Below, piece after piece: positions 52,490 through 62,608 of a DNA stretch of 64,000 nt. The notes below the pieces were generated by a model. The model did not search any database. It saw nothing but the letters and a program-made list of their open reading frames with translations, and was not told the DNA's origin. The number at the start of each line of letters is the position of its first letter. Within the stretch, counting starts at the first letter, position 1. Where the stretch lies: positions 1 to 64,000 of the forward strand of contig NBIV01000013.1 of NCBI GenBank assembly GCA_003194525.1, given 5' to 3'. This DNA comes from Gracilariopsis chorda (lineage: Eukaryota; Rhodophyta; Florideophyceae; Gracilariales; Gracilariaceae). Position numbers and translations under genes: made by a program.

Positions 52490-53128
52490 TCAGGCGAGCT
52501 CCAATGTAGAGTACTCATCTTTCCGAATAAGTTGATCCGGATGAAAGAGGTCCGTGCTTGTGAAGTCGAGAGGGTCGCTTTGGTCTAGGTCATACACCGT
52601 ATCTGCAGGGTCGAAGGGAAGCTCTACTTCTCTTTGAAACTGCATTCTTGTTCTGACGTAAGGTTTGCCCATGAAGTCCAGAGTATCGTCGTCATCCTCT
52701 ACGGTTTGTTCGCGAAGTCTCTCACGTGCTTCCTGTAACTCGCCATCATCAAACAGTACGGGTGTGTACGGAACTTCTGGAAGCGGGTCAGGTAGAATCT
52801 CTGGGTCTAATACCTCTCCAAAGTGGTCCATCGGGATCTTGAACGAATGAGACGCCTTCGGCAAAGACTTCACTCCAGAATCCAACTTGCTATCCAGTAT
52901 TGCAGAGCTTCTCTTCACGGTGTGGGAAGTAGAAAAGTTATTCAACTCTCCACCGCGATTTGTAATATCACCTAATGCACGTCGCTTTCCGGACAAGTGG
53001 CTGCGGTTCGAATCCCGTAACACTTGTTTTCCTTCGCGCACAGATAGACCGCCTAGAGGCTTCCTTGTTCGACTCTTCAAAGCATTGTGAACTGCTTGAG
53101 GCGCCAGGTTTTCCGTGTCTGCATTCAT
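52490..53128 (-). CDS. D-box protein of securin type
   Basis: 212 residues from the ATG at 53128. It is mainly disordered and polar. RRALGDITN at 49-57 is an exact destruction box (R-x-x-L-x-x-I-x-N), and RKPLGGL at 22-28 is a second candidate, so anaphase-promoting-complex control is likely. The C-terminal half is acidic (PFDPADTVYDLDQSDPLDF). A basic D-box N terminus with an acidic C terminus is the layout of securin, the separase inhibitor, whose sequence is otherwise poorly conserved. Other APC/C substrates remain possible. No intron. Confidence 0.6.
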   Translation of the reverse strand: MNADTENLAPQAVHNALKSRTRKPLGGLSVREGKQVLRDSNRSHLSGKRRALGDITNRGGELNNFSTSHTVKRSSAILDSKLDSGVKSLPKASHSFKIPMDHFGEVLDPEILPDPLPEVPYTPVLFDDGELQEARERLREQTVEDDDDTLDFMGKPYVRTRMQFQREVELPFDPADTVYDLDQSDPLDFTSTDLFHPDQLIRKDEYSTLELA

Positions 53129-54802
53129 GATGGAGTCTGCCTTCCACAAGAAAGAGTGTTGTGCGAAACCTTTGAAGAACGGAAGTTTGACTTCAAGCAC
53201 AGCGGTTCGATTGCCTTGACCCACAGTGATGGCAATGAATTAGGAAGATACGCCACTTACATGACGTACGCGGGCAGTGGTCCTGATATAATACTTTGTT
53301 CCAAGAGTGGTTGGACGGCTGGAGATAGATAGATATGACCGTTACAATGGCGACAAGTCTTGCGAGAGCTGCGGGGCAATAGATGTCCACTCGATAGTAT
53401 CCAGCCGCTCATGAATGGCCGTTTGGAATTCAAACTTTGGATTCACATTTTTTAACTAAAGGTAATTTCGCACGTTTTTCAAGACGGTTTGCCCTCTCCT
53501 ATACTCCCTGGGGAGTACGTGCAGAGACTACGTCTACATACGGACATGGACATGGGTTTTTTGGCACTGCACCGGGAAAAGAATTAAAAATAATTCATGT
53601 TTACTTAGCGAAAATTTAAAAACAGATCTGATAGAACGATTCCGAAGTGTCTCTTCCGTGGGGTCGCTCTTTGAGCCACCCCAAAATGGTGGACAGTGGA
53701 CAAGATAGATTTTTTTCCATGTCCATATGCAGACAGGGCCTAATTGCTCTTCAAGGCACACAAAGGACAAGTGGATTTAAAGTCATCTGATCCAGTTTGA
53801 GCTCAGAGCGGATGCTGGCAGAGAACAGTTCGTTTGCAACCCTCTTCCATTTTTGTTTTACATTTCGTTGTGACGAGACTGTAATGGATGTAAGTCAGTT
53901 CAGCCAATCATACTCAAGGAAAAATGGGAAATTGACGACGGCAGGGCTCCGTTGGTGCAGGCGGAACGACAAACCTCGCTTATCGGTACTGTAGCCATGG
54001 AGCCGCCAAAAAGCAAGAAACAGACTGCTCCCGACGAACATGCTTCATCGAAGTCAGCTGTCTGGAGATTTGTATTGTGGCTAAACTCCTTCCCCACATG
54101 GAACTCGCTTTTCACTATGTATGCTCTTCACCACAACAAACTCTGATCGCGGGGGCGGAAGCACGCACAGATAGCAGGAGCGGCAGTGGATACACGTTTT
54201 GTCAATACCTCGCCAGAAAATCTTACTGCTCATGAGCATTCTTATGTCACAATTGGAAGGGGACATCTCGAGTCCCGCCTTCGCCATCCTCATAGCAATC
54301 ATTCTCAGACCCCTTCCTCCCGCTGGGCTGTAGGGCATTCTTTGTTCACTCTCATCAAAGAGCTGACTGTATTAAAGACGTGCGTGCTGCTTAAGAAAGA
54401 CCACCGTGTTCCGACCTGCAGAGTATATAGGATTTCGCAGTCACAAGCTCAACATGCTTTGAAAAGAATGCGCTTTCGTTGCTTTGGTACATGCATATTT
54501 TCAGCTGCTGGTTGACAGTTGTATACCTTTTTCGGTGTTGAGCGTACCTGATACGGACCTTCTTCCGTTCTTTCTCGATTATTGTAACAATGTCACTACC
54601 GAAACGACCCAAGTCAGTTTCGAGAACGCATTTTGCGCGTACAGTTGTACTCCATGTGGATGATGAAAGAGAAACCATGATAGCTGCGGTTCATTGTACA
54701 CGTGAATCCCAACCACTAAGTTTCGCCCATGGTGCAGGTATCGTGCTCAACAAAAGCTAATTAACAGATAGCGCAAGGTCCACACCCATTTAAATGATTA
54801 GG
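53129..54802. other. Intergenic region
   Basis: AT-richer stretches with no convincing frame. No repeats seen by eye. Confidence 0.4.
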
Positions 54803-56152
54803 CTATGCATCTGAAGAGCGCTCTTCTAACAGCAACATACAACTTGGAAACAACCCAGCTCTTTCGATTGTAATATCAGCGTCTTCTGGATAACGGAAGC
54901 TCTTGCGAGGGAAGGCGACGACCAAGCAAGCGACCTCAATGTCCACGCGATTGACCTCAGCCCAATCGAATACTTTCTCCAATGCTTCATCTTTAGAAAA
55001 ACGTCTGCCAACTCGACTGCCATCTGGTAACCGAAGCACGACACTTGCGATACCGGGGCCTTTTTCCGGTTCCTCTCCTAACGCCTCCCGTTTCCGGTCG
55101 CGTCTGATTTGTAGCTCTTCCTTTCGTCTCTGTTCTCCTTCCTCCTTTTCTCGCTCTTCCGCGGCTTTCTGTTCGGCCAAGCGATCCGCCACCAAGGCGG
55201 CAGCATATTCCGCATCTTGCTGCTCCCGAAGCAATCGAGCATTTTCCCTATCGACGCGCTGCTGCCTGATAGCAGTCAGTATATGTGAGTGACGCTGGAC
55301 AACGCGTGCAATCCAGGCGGCTGTGCCTTCGGCACCACCTACTAAAGCAGATGAGCCAGCGCGAATGGAAAGGACAGTTCCAAAGTTGGCGCGGGAGAGA
55401 TCGGATGAAGTGCGAGATGGTGCTGCAACGATGGCCAGAAATGGGAGTGCCGGGACGCGCAGAGCGGACTGCACTGCCGCTGCGTCTCGTTGTGTTATCG
55501 AGCCAGCCCACGAGAGCACAGAGTCGTCGACGGCGGAGATGAACGTGGGATTGGAAATCACCTGACGAACGAAGGCAGGTGTGAGGCGATGAGATTCGGA
55601 GTGGATATACACGAGTAGAAACTTGAGCTGAGAGTGCGCGGATTGCAGAGCCTGAAGGTATGAGGTAGTAAGGAAAGATGGGCGTTGCGGGCCGTACTTG
55701 TCATCGAAGAAGTTGAGAAAGCGGTGGGTCGGAGTCTCCCCAGGGGCAGCTTCAATGAGGCGTGCGGGACCGCCGATGGCGTTGAGCAGAGATTGCGTTA
55801 ATCGGGAAATGAAGGACCAAACGAAGCGAAATGGGGAAAGCAGGGCGAGGAGCCATCGGGGGGTCGGGGAACGGGTTGGTGACGTGTGTGGAATTTGAGC
55901 TGGGACTGGAGCAGGGACGGTAGTTAGAGCGGTGGTGGAAGCCGGAGCGGCAGCCGGAGGGACGGGGGGAGCTGTTTCGGATTCTGGCGGCAGCTCGGCG
56001 CCGTCAAAGTATGCGGAGGCAGCACGGTTGAGGTCCCAGTCATGAGCGCGGAGGAGACGGAGGGCTTCAGCGTCAGTAGGGACGGAGATGGCGGCACGGA
56101 GTGCATCAATGTGCTGCTTACGTTGCTCCTCTGACGGCTCGGAGTGGACCAT
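54803..56152 (-). CDS. FAF2: UBXD8/FAF2-like UBX protein
   Basis: 449 residues from the ATG at 56152. Domains in order: UBA-like (about 10-50, with DWDLNRAASAYFD), an Ala/Pro linker, a hydrophobic hairpin (about 99-125, WLLALLSPFRFVWSFIS) inserting in the ER or lipid-droplet membrane, a UAS thioredoxin-like fold (about 145-290), a charged coiled coil of Arg/Glu repeats (about 300-360), and a UBX domain (about 365-449) with LRLPDGSRVGRRF and a Phe-Pro-Arg loop (VAFPRKSF) contacting Cdc48/p97. It recruits Cdc48 to ERAD substrates. Divergent from SCYL1. Confidence 0.92.
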   Translation of the reverse strand: MVHSEPSEEQRKQHIDALRAAISVPTDAEALRLLRAHDWDLNRAASAYFDGAELPPESETAPPVPPAAAPASTTALTTVPAPVPAQIPHTSPTRSPTPRWLLALLSPFRFVWSFISRLTQSLLNAIGGPARLIEAAPGETPTHRFLNFFDDKYGPQRPSFLTTSYLQALQSAHSQLKFLLVYIHSESHRLTPAFVRQVISNPTFISAVDDSVLSWAGSITQRDAAAVQSALRVPALPFLAIVAAPSRTSSDLSRANFGTVLSIRAGSSALVGGAEGTAAWIARVVQRHSHILTAIRQQRVDRENARLLREQQDAEYAAALVADRLAEQKAAEEREKEEGEQRRKEELQIRRDRKREALGEEPEKGPGIASVVLRLPDGSRVGRRFSKDEALEKVFDWAEVNRVDIEVACLVVAFPRKSFRYPEDADITIERAGLFPSCMLLLEERSSDA

Positions 56153-56510
56153 GTTCAGGGGCGGGTGCGCGGACGGTCGGAGAAGTTGCAAATGGCGCTG
56201 GGGGATGTGATTGCTTTTATGCTACCGAAGAAACGAAGATTTGGCTCAACTTGATTTCTCCAGAGGCGAGCTTTTGTGCCCTTTTGCCTGACTTTCCAGC
56301 GCAGCCAATGTGCACTGCTGCTTTCTCGCTTACAGCACTTCGCTGCTGTAGCGTTGCATGTGCACACGGTCAACCCATTTTCACGTCAAGACCGCGTCTC
56401 GGTTTGCTCACCTCCGATTGTGGAGACCGTGACTCTCTGTCCGAGCCTTTGGCTTCTCCCCAGTGTCTATCACTCTGAGCTTTCTCGTTCGGAGCGCGCC
56501 TCCTGCAATA
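56153..56510. promoter_or_regulatory. Bidirectional promoter region, UBXD8-like/SCYL1
   Basis: 358 bp separate two divergent ATGs. No TATA box is evident. Both promoters must lie here or overlap. Confidence 0.5.
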
Positions 56511-58964
56511 ATGCAGTATTTTCAGAAGCTCATTCAGAAAGACCTCGGCTTTACCTACACCCTTAACGAGCCCGTAGTAAGCCATGACCGCGCAGAGATA
56601 TGGGCTCTGCACCGCGGCACCTCAAAGGAGACCGGCGACCCAGCTCTCGTTCTGCACTTCGAGGCCTCCAAATCCAGGCCGGGTCTATCTCAAAAACAAA
56701 ACTTAGCTAAAACAGGGTTGATGCGATTGAAGACACTCCGCCATCCGGATGTTCTTAAGTACCTCACTTCCGTTGAGGGCAGCGATGGTACCATCTATGC
56801 TGCTGTCGAAGACGCTACTCCCCTAGCAACCATTTTGGCTAATTCCCCGTCAAAACTAGACCGCGAAGCAATGCAATGGGGCCTATTCACCATTTCGAGA
56901 GCCCTGGGTTTTCTGCACTCTTCTGGTCTCATCCACGGTCGTCTTAACTCATCTACCGTCTTCGTCACACCCACCGGTGATTGGAAACTGGGCGGTTTAG
57001 AGTGTGTAACCCAGCATACGCAAGCTGCAACTCTTTCCCAACATGCCGCTTCACTACAAGACCACTCCTACCAAAGTCCGGAATTCAGCAGCGGCCGTTG
57101 GTCCTCTGTTGCCGCTGGAGCCCCATCTGCAGTTGACTCGTGGGCACTTGGTTGTTTGATGTTCCACGTTCATGCCGGTTCACTTACAGCCCCAGACCAA
57201 CTTCAGAACATGGCTGCACTCCCTAAACCTTTGTTGAGCGCGTACCAAAAACTCCTGGCATCCAATGCTGCAGCACGAGCCCCTGCAGGACAACTTCCTA
57301 ACCACCCGTATTTTAAGGCATCCAAGTTTATTGAACTCAACCTTTTCGTGGAGAACATTGCTCTGAAGGGGCCGTTAGAACGCGAAGCTTTCATGTCCAA
57401 ACTGCCTGCCATGATGGACAGACTTCCTGATGGTTTCTGCACGTTTAAGATTCTTCCTATGCTTTCGCAGAGCATCGAATCGGGAGCGGGCGGTAGTTCT
57501 GCGTTCTCATGCGTCATGAAGACGAAGGATCGTCTCAGTATTCAAGACTTTGCCAAGATTGTTGTGAAGAAGTACGCTGTGCTTTGGTTTTCTAATCAGC
57601 AGATCGACCGTGGTTTGAAGGTCGAGTTGTATAATAACCTCAATATATTTGTAGAGCACATGGACGATTCCGATGTCAACAGCACTATATTCAATTCTAT
57701 GGCTTCAGCCTTCCAAGATATGCAAGCACCCGCCCTTCGCGATGCGGCTGTGAAATCAGTTCTGGTTATTTCCGATCGCCTCACTGACAAAAACTTGAAC
57801 TCAGTTCTTATGTCACACTTTGCCCGTCTCCAAGTTGATCCCGAGCCCGCGATCCGCACAAACACTACGGTGTGCCTTGGGAAGCTTGCTCCGCGTCTCA
57901 GCAGTACTGCTCGCAATAAGGTTCTAGCCGCTGCGTTTTTGCGCTCTTTGAAAGATCCGTTCCCTCATGCACGTGCAGCGGGTATCAATGCAATCTTGGC
58001 CACAACCGAGTATTATTCAGTGAAAGATATGGCCACCCGACTGCTTCCGTCTATTGTTACACTGCTCATTGATTCATCTGACGAAGTGCGAACGGCAGCA
58101 TTTACGGTCGTTGCTAAGTTTCAAGAGAAACTGTCACGTAATCACGAGGAGATGCTGCGTGCAGAGGAATCAACAACTGAAGTTTCAAACGGAGGGAGAA
58201 GTACTAATAGTTCTACAACAAGAGCCGGCTCAACTGGATGGGGACTTAGCTCCTTCTCTTCAATGGCAGCTGCACTTGTCAGCACGAAGTCTGAAAGTGG
58301 TGCTCATGCGAACAAATCAACTGGCATATCATCTGAAGATTTCAAGAGAGGACGACCGGTGCCTACGACAAGCGCCAACGGTCCTGAAGTTACGCATAAC
58401 AAACCAGTAGCACAGATGGCGTCAAGCAACGTCAAGACAAATGACCCATGGGACGCGACAAGCGGTAGCTCAAGCTCTGTACCTCCGGCATTCTCATCTG
58501 TGCCGCTTCCTGTCGGTGGAATGTCTCAGGCAGTACCACAAAACACCAATCTTGGAATGGGCTCCTTTGGGGACATGGGAAATGGCCTAGGTGACGACGA
58601 TGATGCTGATGGATGGGGCGATATGGATATAAAGTCCGAATCCAAGCCCCTGGATGACGAAGATTTGTTTGTGTCAATGATGGGTCAGCCAAAAGCCAAA
58701 CCAACTTCAGTTCCACGAGGTATGACAACGAGCAACAGTAATTCAAGTAGTATCAAGAGCAGCGGTGAAGATGGACTGTGGGATTTGGCACCACCGAAAG
58801 TGAATAGACCAAAACCAAGAGCGGTGGCACGACCGGCTGCAGGTCTAGGTTCAACATCAGCCGCTAGAAGGACCAAGAAGACTAGTGGTAATGATGACTG
58901 GGAAGCACTTCTCGGGGGAACAACATCTAAAAGACGAACAACGGGACGAAGCGGGGCGCGATAG
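56511..58964 (+). CDS. SCYL1: SCYL1-type pseudokinase with HEAT repeats
   Basis: 817 residues from the ATG at 56511. An N-terminal protein-kinase fold (about 1-285) has lost catalysis: the HRD site reads IHGRLN at 141-146 and the DFG site reads KLGGLE at 159-164, as in SCYL proteins. HEAT repeats (about 330-560, for example LRDAAVKSVLVIS and VRTAAFTVVAKF) follow, then a Ser/Thr-rich linker, acidic/Trp motifs (DADGWGDMD, DDWEALLGG) and a basic end (SKRRTTGRSGAR). SCYL1 links COPI coats and Golgi-ER traffic and is also tied to tRNA export. No intron. Confidence 0.93.
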   Translation: MQYFQKLIQKDLGFTYTLNEPVVSHDRAEIWALHRGTSKETGDPALVLHFEASKSRPGLSQKQNLAKTGLMRLKTLRHPDVLKYLTSVEGSDGTIYAAVEDATPLATILANSPSKLDREAMQWGLFTISRALGFLHSSGLIHGRLNSSTVFVTPTGDWKLGGLECVTQHTQAATLSQHAASLQDHSYQSPEFSSGRWSSVAAGAPSAVDSWALGCLMFHVHAGSLTAPDQLQNMAALPKPLLSAYQKLLASNAAARAPAGQLPNHPYFKASKFIELNLFVENIALKGPLEREAFMSKLPAMMDRLPDGFCTFKILPMLSQSIESGAGGSSAFSCVMKTKDRLSIQDFAKIVVKKYAVLWFSNQQIDRGLKVELYNNLNIFVEHMDDSDVNSTIFNSMASAFQDMQAPALRDAAVKSVLVISDRLTDKNLNSVLMSHFARLQVDPEPAIRTNTTVCLGKLAPRLSSTARNKVLAAAFLRSLKDPFPHARAAGINAILATTEYYSVKDMATRLLPSIVTLLIDSSDEVRTAAFTVVAKFQEKLSRNHEEMLRAEESTTEVSNGGRSTNSSTTRAGSTGWGLSSFSSMAAALVSTKSESGAHANKSTGISSEDFKRGRPVPTTSANGPEVTHNKPVAQMASSNVKTNDPWDATSGSSSSVPPAFSSVPLPVGGMSQAVPQNTNLGMGSFGDMGNGLGDDDDADGWGDMDIKSESKPLDDEDLFVSMMGQPKAKPTSVPRGMTTSNSNSSSIKSSGEDGLWDLAPPKVNRPKPRAVARPAAGLGSTSAARRTKKTSGNDDWEALLGGTTSKRRTTGRSGAR

Positions 58965-60075
58965 AGTAAGAGAAAGAAATACAAATACTAAACTTTGAAA
59001 GAACTACTTGTTACTGTGTAAGATCAACATCACCACGTCTTAACGTGGGTTCCTGATGCAAAAAGCTACACTTTGTGATAGCAAATTCCTGTAGTGGTCC
59101 TATTCCTCATTGGTGATCGACTTGCATTCAACAAAAAGTCGGTCACGAATTCGCACCTGTCAGTCACAGCCCGTTTGTTATAACGATACGCACGTCACGA
59201 AGGCCAAATGGCACTACCAATCCGAAGATGACTTCCCTCGCAGTAGTAGACAGATAGATGCATAGTTCCGATCTCCGTTTTCGTACACAACAGAAGGCTG
59301 GATTGTGTTCAGATACAGCCCGTGCCTCGTGCTGGTTTGGACAAAATATGACGGCTAACGCAATGCGCAAACCTAAGCATCAAATCCGGGATGTCGTCTG
59401 CAGTACCGTTTCTGTTCTCATACATCTAAAATGACATGGCGGACTGTGTATATCCCTGCCCCTACTCATCTGGCATACACACCCTCGTTCCATGAAATGC
59501 TCCCATTATGATAAGAGTTGAAGAGGATATTTTCTGACTTGGAGCCCAGAAGTTCTGCACCGGATCCAAGAAGACTGTGCGCCTTCAACGACATGAAAAG
59601 CCTAAATAGATATGTATCTATGTACCGTTGATACGAATGCAGCAGTCCGCTAACCCTTGCCTTCGTACCCTTGGCGGAGCTTCCAAGTTGGCAAATACAG
59701 TAAGAGCACCGGGACATGAAGTGGTTCGCTTGAATGATTGAAAAGGCACTGAAGCGCCTGCGGTCTAAATTTGATGAAAAACACGAAAATTGGGCATTGG
59801 GTGTCATCCATGTTAAGATAGCAGCGTGGGGCAGCAACGTTCGTTCGTTATGTACAATTCGGAACCCTCCAGGCAAACGCATCACAGCTACGGAACCTTG
59901 ACCGCAAGCTTCTCATTTTGTTGGCCACCTTTAAGCTTGACATGAAAAAGAGCTGCATTCTTTCTTTTCTAGTTTCAGCGTTTAGCAAGATTTCCGATTC
60001 ACCGCCACAGATTCTGCTTACCACATAAGTGACCGCAACCTAACACATAAACCGACACATCAATTTGCTTCAGCT
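58965..60075. other. Intergenic region
   Basis: A 138-codon minus-strand frame from the ATG at 59882 (MRLPGGFRIV) has no recognisable motif and is not called. The rest holds nothing distinctive. Confidence 0.35.
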
Positions 60076-60840
60076 ATGGACATCGGAAACTGGGATGACG
60101 ATGATTTTGTCTCTCCTCTGCCAGGACCAGCCCCTAGCGGTGAGCTTGACGACCTCTTTGAGTTCACAGAGAATTTGACCATAGATGACATGCCGGACTC
60201 AGCTGAACCGGAGCACGCCAAGCCTGAACTACCTCCACTTCCGCCAGGTGTTGTTGATTTGACTAATGGTCAGCGCGGTGTTCTTCTTGAAAGAAAGAAA
60301 ACAGTGGAGAAAGGTCCGAAGCCTTCCCAAGAGCAGCCATTTGTCGAGATACATTACGACGGGTCGCTTGTGTCAACAGGTGAGAAGTTCGATTCAAGCA
60401 AAGAGCAGAACTACGCTATGGTTGTGCAGCTTGACATTCCGCCATCTGGGAAATCTAGTGTCATTCGGGGTTTGGAGATTGGACTCCGCGAAATGCGTGC
60501 TGGCGAGCACGTTGTTCTGACTATTAACTCAAAATACGCCTACGGAAAAGAAGGGGCCCCGGATATTCCTCCTGACTCAGATCTTCACTTTGAAATTGAA
60601 GTGCTAGATGTTCGAGCTACTCAAAAGAAAGTGGCTGCTACGGTTGATAATTCGTCAAAGGATTTGAGTCGACTGGAGGTGATTCGGCGGGAACGCGAAG
60701 TAGCTCAAATGCGTAGAGAGGAAGAAGAGCAACGGAAGCAAGCAGAACGCGAACGAAAAGCAGCTCGCGCTGCAGCGATTCGCGAGAAACTGGCGAACAA
60801 GAAGAGTGGCGGGAAGAAGGGCGGAAAGAAGAAGAGGTAG
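60076..60840 (+). CDS. FKBP-type peptidyl-prolyl isomerase
   Basis: 254 residues. An acidic N terminus (MDIGNWDDDDF) precedes an FKBP domain at about 70-180 with VEIHYDGSLVSTGEKFDSS, VIRGLEIGLREMRAGE and KYAYGKEGAPDIPPDSDLHFEI. The active-site residues Tyr94, Phe105, Asp106, Val129, Ile130, Tyr155 and Phe172 are present; the usual floor Trp is Leu133, as in several active FKBPs. A Lys/Arg/Glu coiled coil (about 190-245) and a Lys-Gly tail follow; there is no TPR repeat. A cytosolic or nuclear chaperone-type isomerase. ATG at 60076; no intron. Convergent with SirB, 86 bp apart. Confidence 0.9.
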   Translation: MDIGNWDDDDFVSPLPGPAPSGELDDLFEFTENLTIDDMPDSAEPEHAKPELPPLPPGVVDLTNGQRGVLLERKKTVEKGPKPSQEQPFVEIHYDGSLVSTGEKFDSSKEQNYAMVVQLDIPPSGKSSVIRGLEIGLREMRAGEHVVLTINSKYAYGKEGAPDIPPDSDLHFEIEVLDVRATQKKVAATVDNSSKDLSRLEVIRREREVAQMRREEEEQRKQAERERKAARAAAIREKLANKKSGGKKGGKKKR

Positions 60841-60926
60841 TGCTTAGATACAGCTCTGTCGTTTTGAACTTGGGCGCCTTTGTAATTGTAAATCTACAGG
60901 AGAAACGGCATTCGCCAGTACGTAGT

Positions 60927-61514
60927 CTAGCTGGGTTTAGACTCAATGAGACCAGCTCGGTCCAGTATGACATCTATTATTCCAGGATGAGTACCAATTG
61001 GTGGTCGCACTTCATACGATACTTCTGGAAAGCCCTTGATTGCTTCCGCCGTCAACTGGGGAATATCTGTAGTGGCATGTCGTCCAGGTGATAAGAAGAA
61101 CGGTACAACAACAATGTGTTTCGCACCCCCTTGAACACAGCTTTGCACTCCGTCGTTAATTGATGGAGCGGCTAACTCCATATGAGCAAAGTAAACAGGA
61201 TTCTCTGTGCGACTCTGAATCATATTAGTGATGTCAACAAGCATATCATTTGCTTCAGATCGCTTTGAACCATGATCAACGACAAGAAGCGCAATGTTTT
61301 GTTCCTCATCCTTCAAAACTTCAGACGAGCTCTCGTGATCGGGCGTCGATAACATCTTGGGATGTTGTTTTGGAGCAGAACGGGCCACGGCCTCATTCCT
61401 GACCTTCCTGGACAAGAGTAAGTACTGAACTTGCCCATATGCACGTTGCGCAGGCTGTTGTGCATTGTGTGAAAGCCGTATTCTTGGCGCAGCTGTGATA
61501 AAGGCGAAAGTCAT
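60927..61514 (-). CDS. sirB: Plastid sirohydrochlorin ferrochelatase (SirB/CbiX)
   Basis: 195 residues from the ATG at 61514. Residues 1-70 are a transit peptide (MTFAFITAAPRIR). The class II chelatase core has LLVVDHGSKRSEAND (His81) and VVVPFFLSPGRHATTDIP (His146), the two His ligands that place Fe2+ into sirohydrochlorin, giving siroheme for nitrite and sulfite reductase. One CbiX half-domain (about 125 residues) is the plant SirB size. No Fe-S cysteines typical of some plant SirB C termini are seen. The MTFAF start resembles the Phe signature of other plastid precursors here. Confidence 0.88.
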   Translation of the reverse strand: MTFAFITAAPRIRLSHNAQQPAQRAYGQVQYLLLSRKVRNEAVARSAPKQHPKMLSTPDHESSSEVLKDEEQNIALLVVDHGSKRSEANDMLVDITNMIQSRTENPVYFAHMELAAPSINDGVQSCVQGGAKHIVVVPFFLSPGRHATTDIPQLTAEAIKGFPEVSYEVRPPIGTHPGIIDVILDRAGLIESKPS

Positions 61515-62249
61515 TACCACAGCGGTTCCAAGCGAAAGGTCCGAATTCAAACCGCGGAACAGGTTAAGAGGTCAATTCTTCAACCTATTCAGTCAGATTT
61601 TTTATCTTTGGCAAGCGCCCCGCACGTTCTGCGAACGTAGCAGTACCCTTGGTATAAAGGGTTAAAGGGTTAGCAATGCTAGCAATAGCTAGCTAGCTAG
61701 CAAGCAGTCTACCTCATACTGTACCTGTACCGAGATATATAACGCAGTTTAAAGCTACACTGAGAGCTGGAAATGAGCGGTGTAGAAGCATGATTGTTCT
61801 TCTTCTTTACTGCGGGTACAATATGCCTGACTACGGCATGTTGATAGTGGTTTCTCATGTGAAAAACATCTCTCTCTTCAGAAAAGCTAACAACTTTCGT
61901 GGCCACTGGCGGAAGTATGATTAGATTTGCGACGAGAGGTAGCAGTCTAACCCTTAACTGCCACCACCTTGTTCTCCGCTGGTGTCCGTGCAGAAGACTT
62001 TCTTTTCTTCTTTCTTTTTTATGGGCACACATTACCTGATTATGGCATTGTGGTAGAATCTAACTCTACAGGGGAGGTTTTCTTCGTCTAGCATGCTAAA
62101 CTCTATGTACATAAAGCTCCTCGGAAAGAAATATTCTCTCTGTCCCGTAGTACCAATCTCTATTCATGTTCCCGGAATACAGCCGATGACTGCTGCTTGC
62201 TCTCACCTTGCAGCAGCCGTGTTGCGCACACTAGCTACTATCTCGGAAC
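61515..62249. other. Intergenic stretch with diverged duplication
   Basis: AGGGTTAAAGGGTTAGC and an AGCT palindromic run (61688-61702) occur. Two diverged copies of a short segment (near 61800-61850 and 62000-62055, sharing TTCTTT then CCTGA-TA-GGCAT) suggest an old tandem duplication. Confidence 0.4.
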
Positions 62250-62608
62250 ATGGAAAGATCAGCACCAAGCTTCTACGGGAAGACCCGAGATCGGATCCAT
62301 TTCGTTCTGACGCTGCTCGCCTTTTCAATTCTTCTCTCTGCTATTCCTTCCCTTTCCACCAGGGTACGTCAGCTAAGGGGCACACCACGACAAGGCGGAT
62401 TCCAATGTGCCTCGTTTTCGTCGTCTAAAAGCACTAACGACGTTCTACCCACCCTTTCCTCTTTACCCTTGGCGATTTCGGGTAGTTGAACCGACCTAAC
62501 AAACGTGCTCTTCTTCAATCCTGGCGCAAGTTCCGTAACAACCGTGTAAAACCATTCAGATCCTTGTACAGGCGGGCCTGTTTTCTTCCATTATCCACGC
62601 GATGCTGA
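62250..62608 (+). CDS. Possible two-exon small membrane/secreted protein
   Basis: Exon 1 62250-62363, a 122-nt intron (GTACGT ... GGGTAG, with a CACTAAC-like branch site and a C/T tract), exon 2 62486-62608: 78 residues in one frame. Exon 1 encodes a signal or anchor (IHFVLTLLAFSILLSAIPSL); exon 2 is Arg/Lys-rich (NKRALLQSWRKFRNN). Family unknown and the model rests on splice logic. Confidence 0.3.

Noticed and set aside
53005-53030. T-arm-like GGTTCGAATCC, possible tRNA
   Set aside because: The stem does not pair and no cloverleaf surrounds it; it is coding sequence of the D-box protein.
59466-59882. 138-codon minus-strand frame MRLPGGFRIV
   Set aside because: No recognisable motif, flanked by non-coding sequence; kept only as a note in the intergenic entry.
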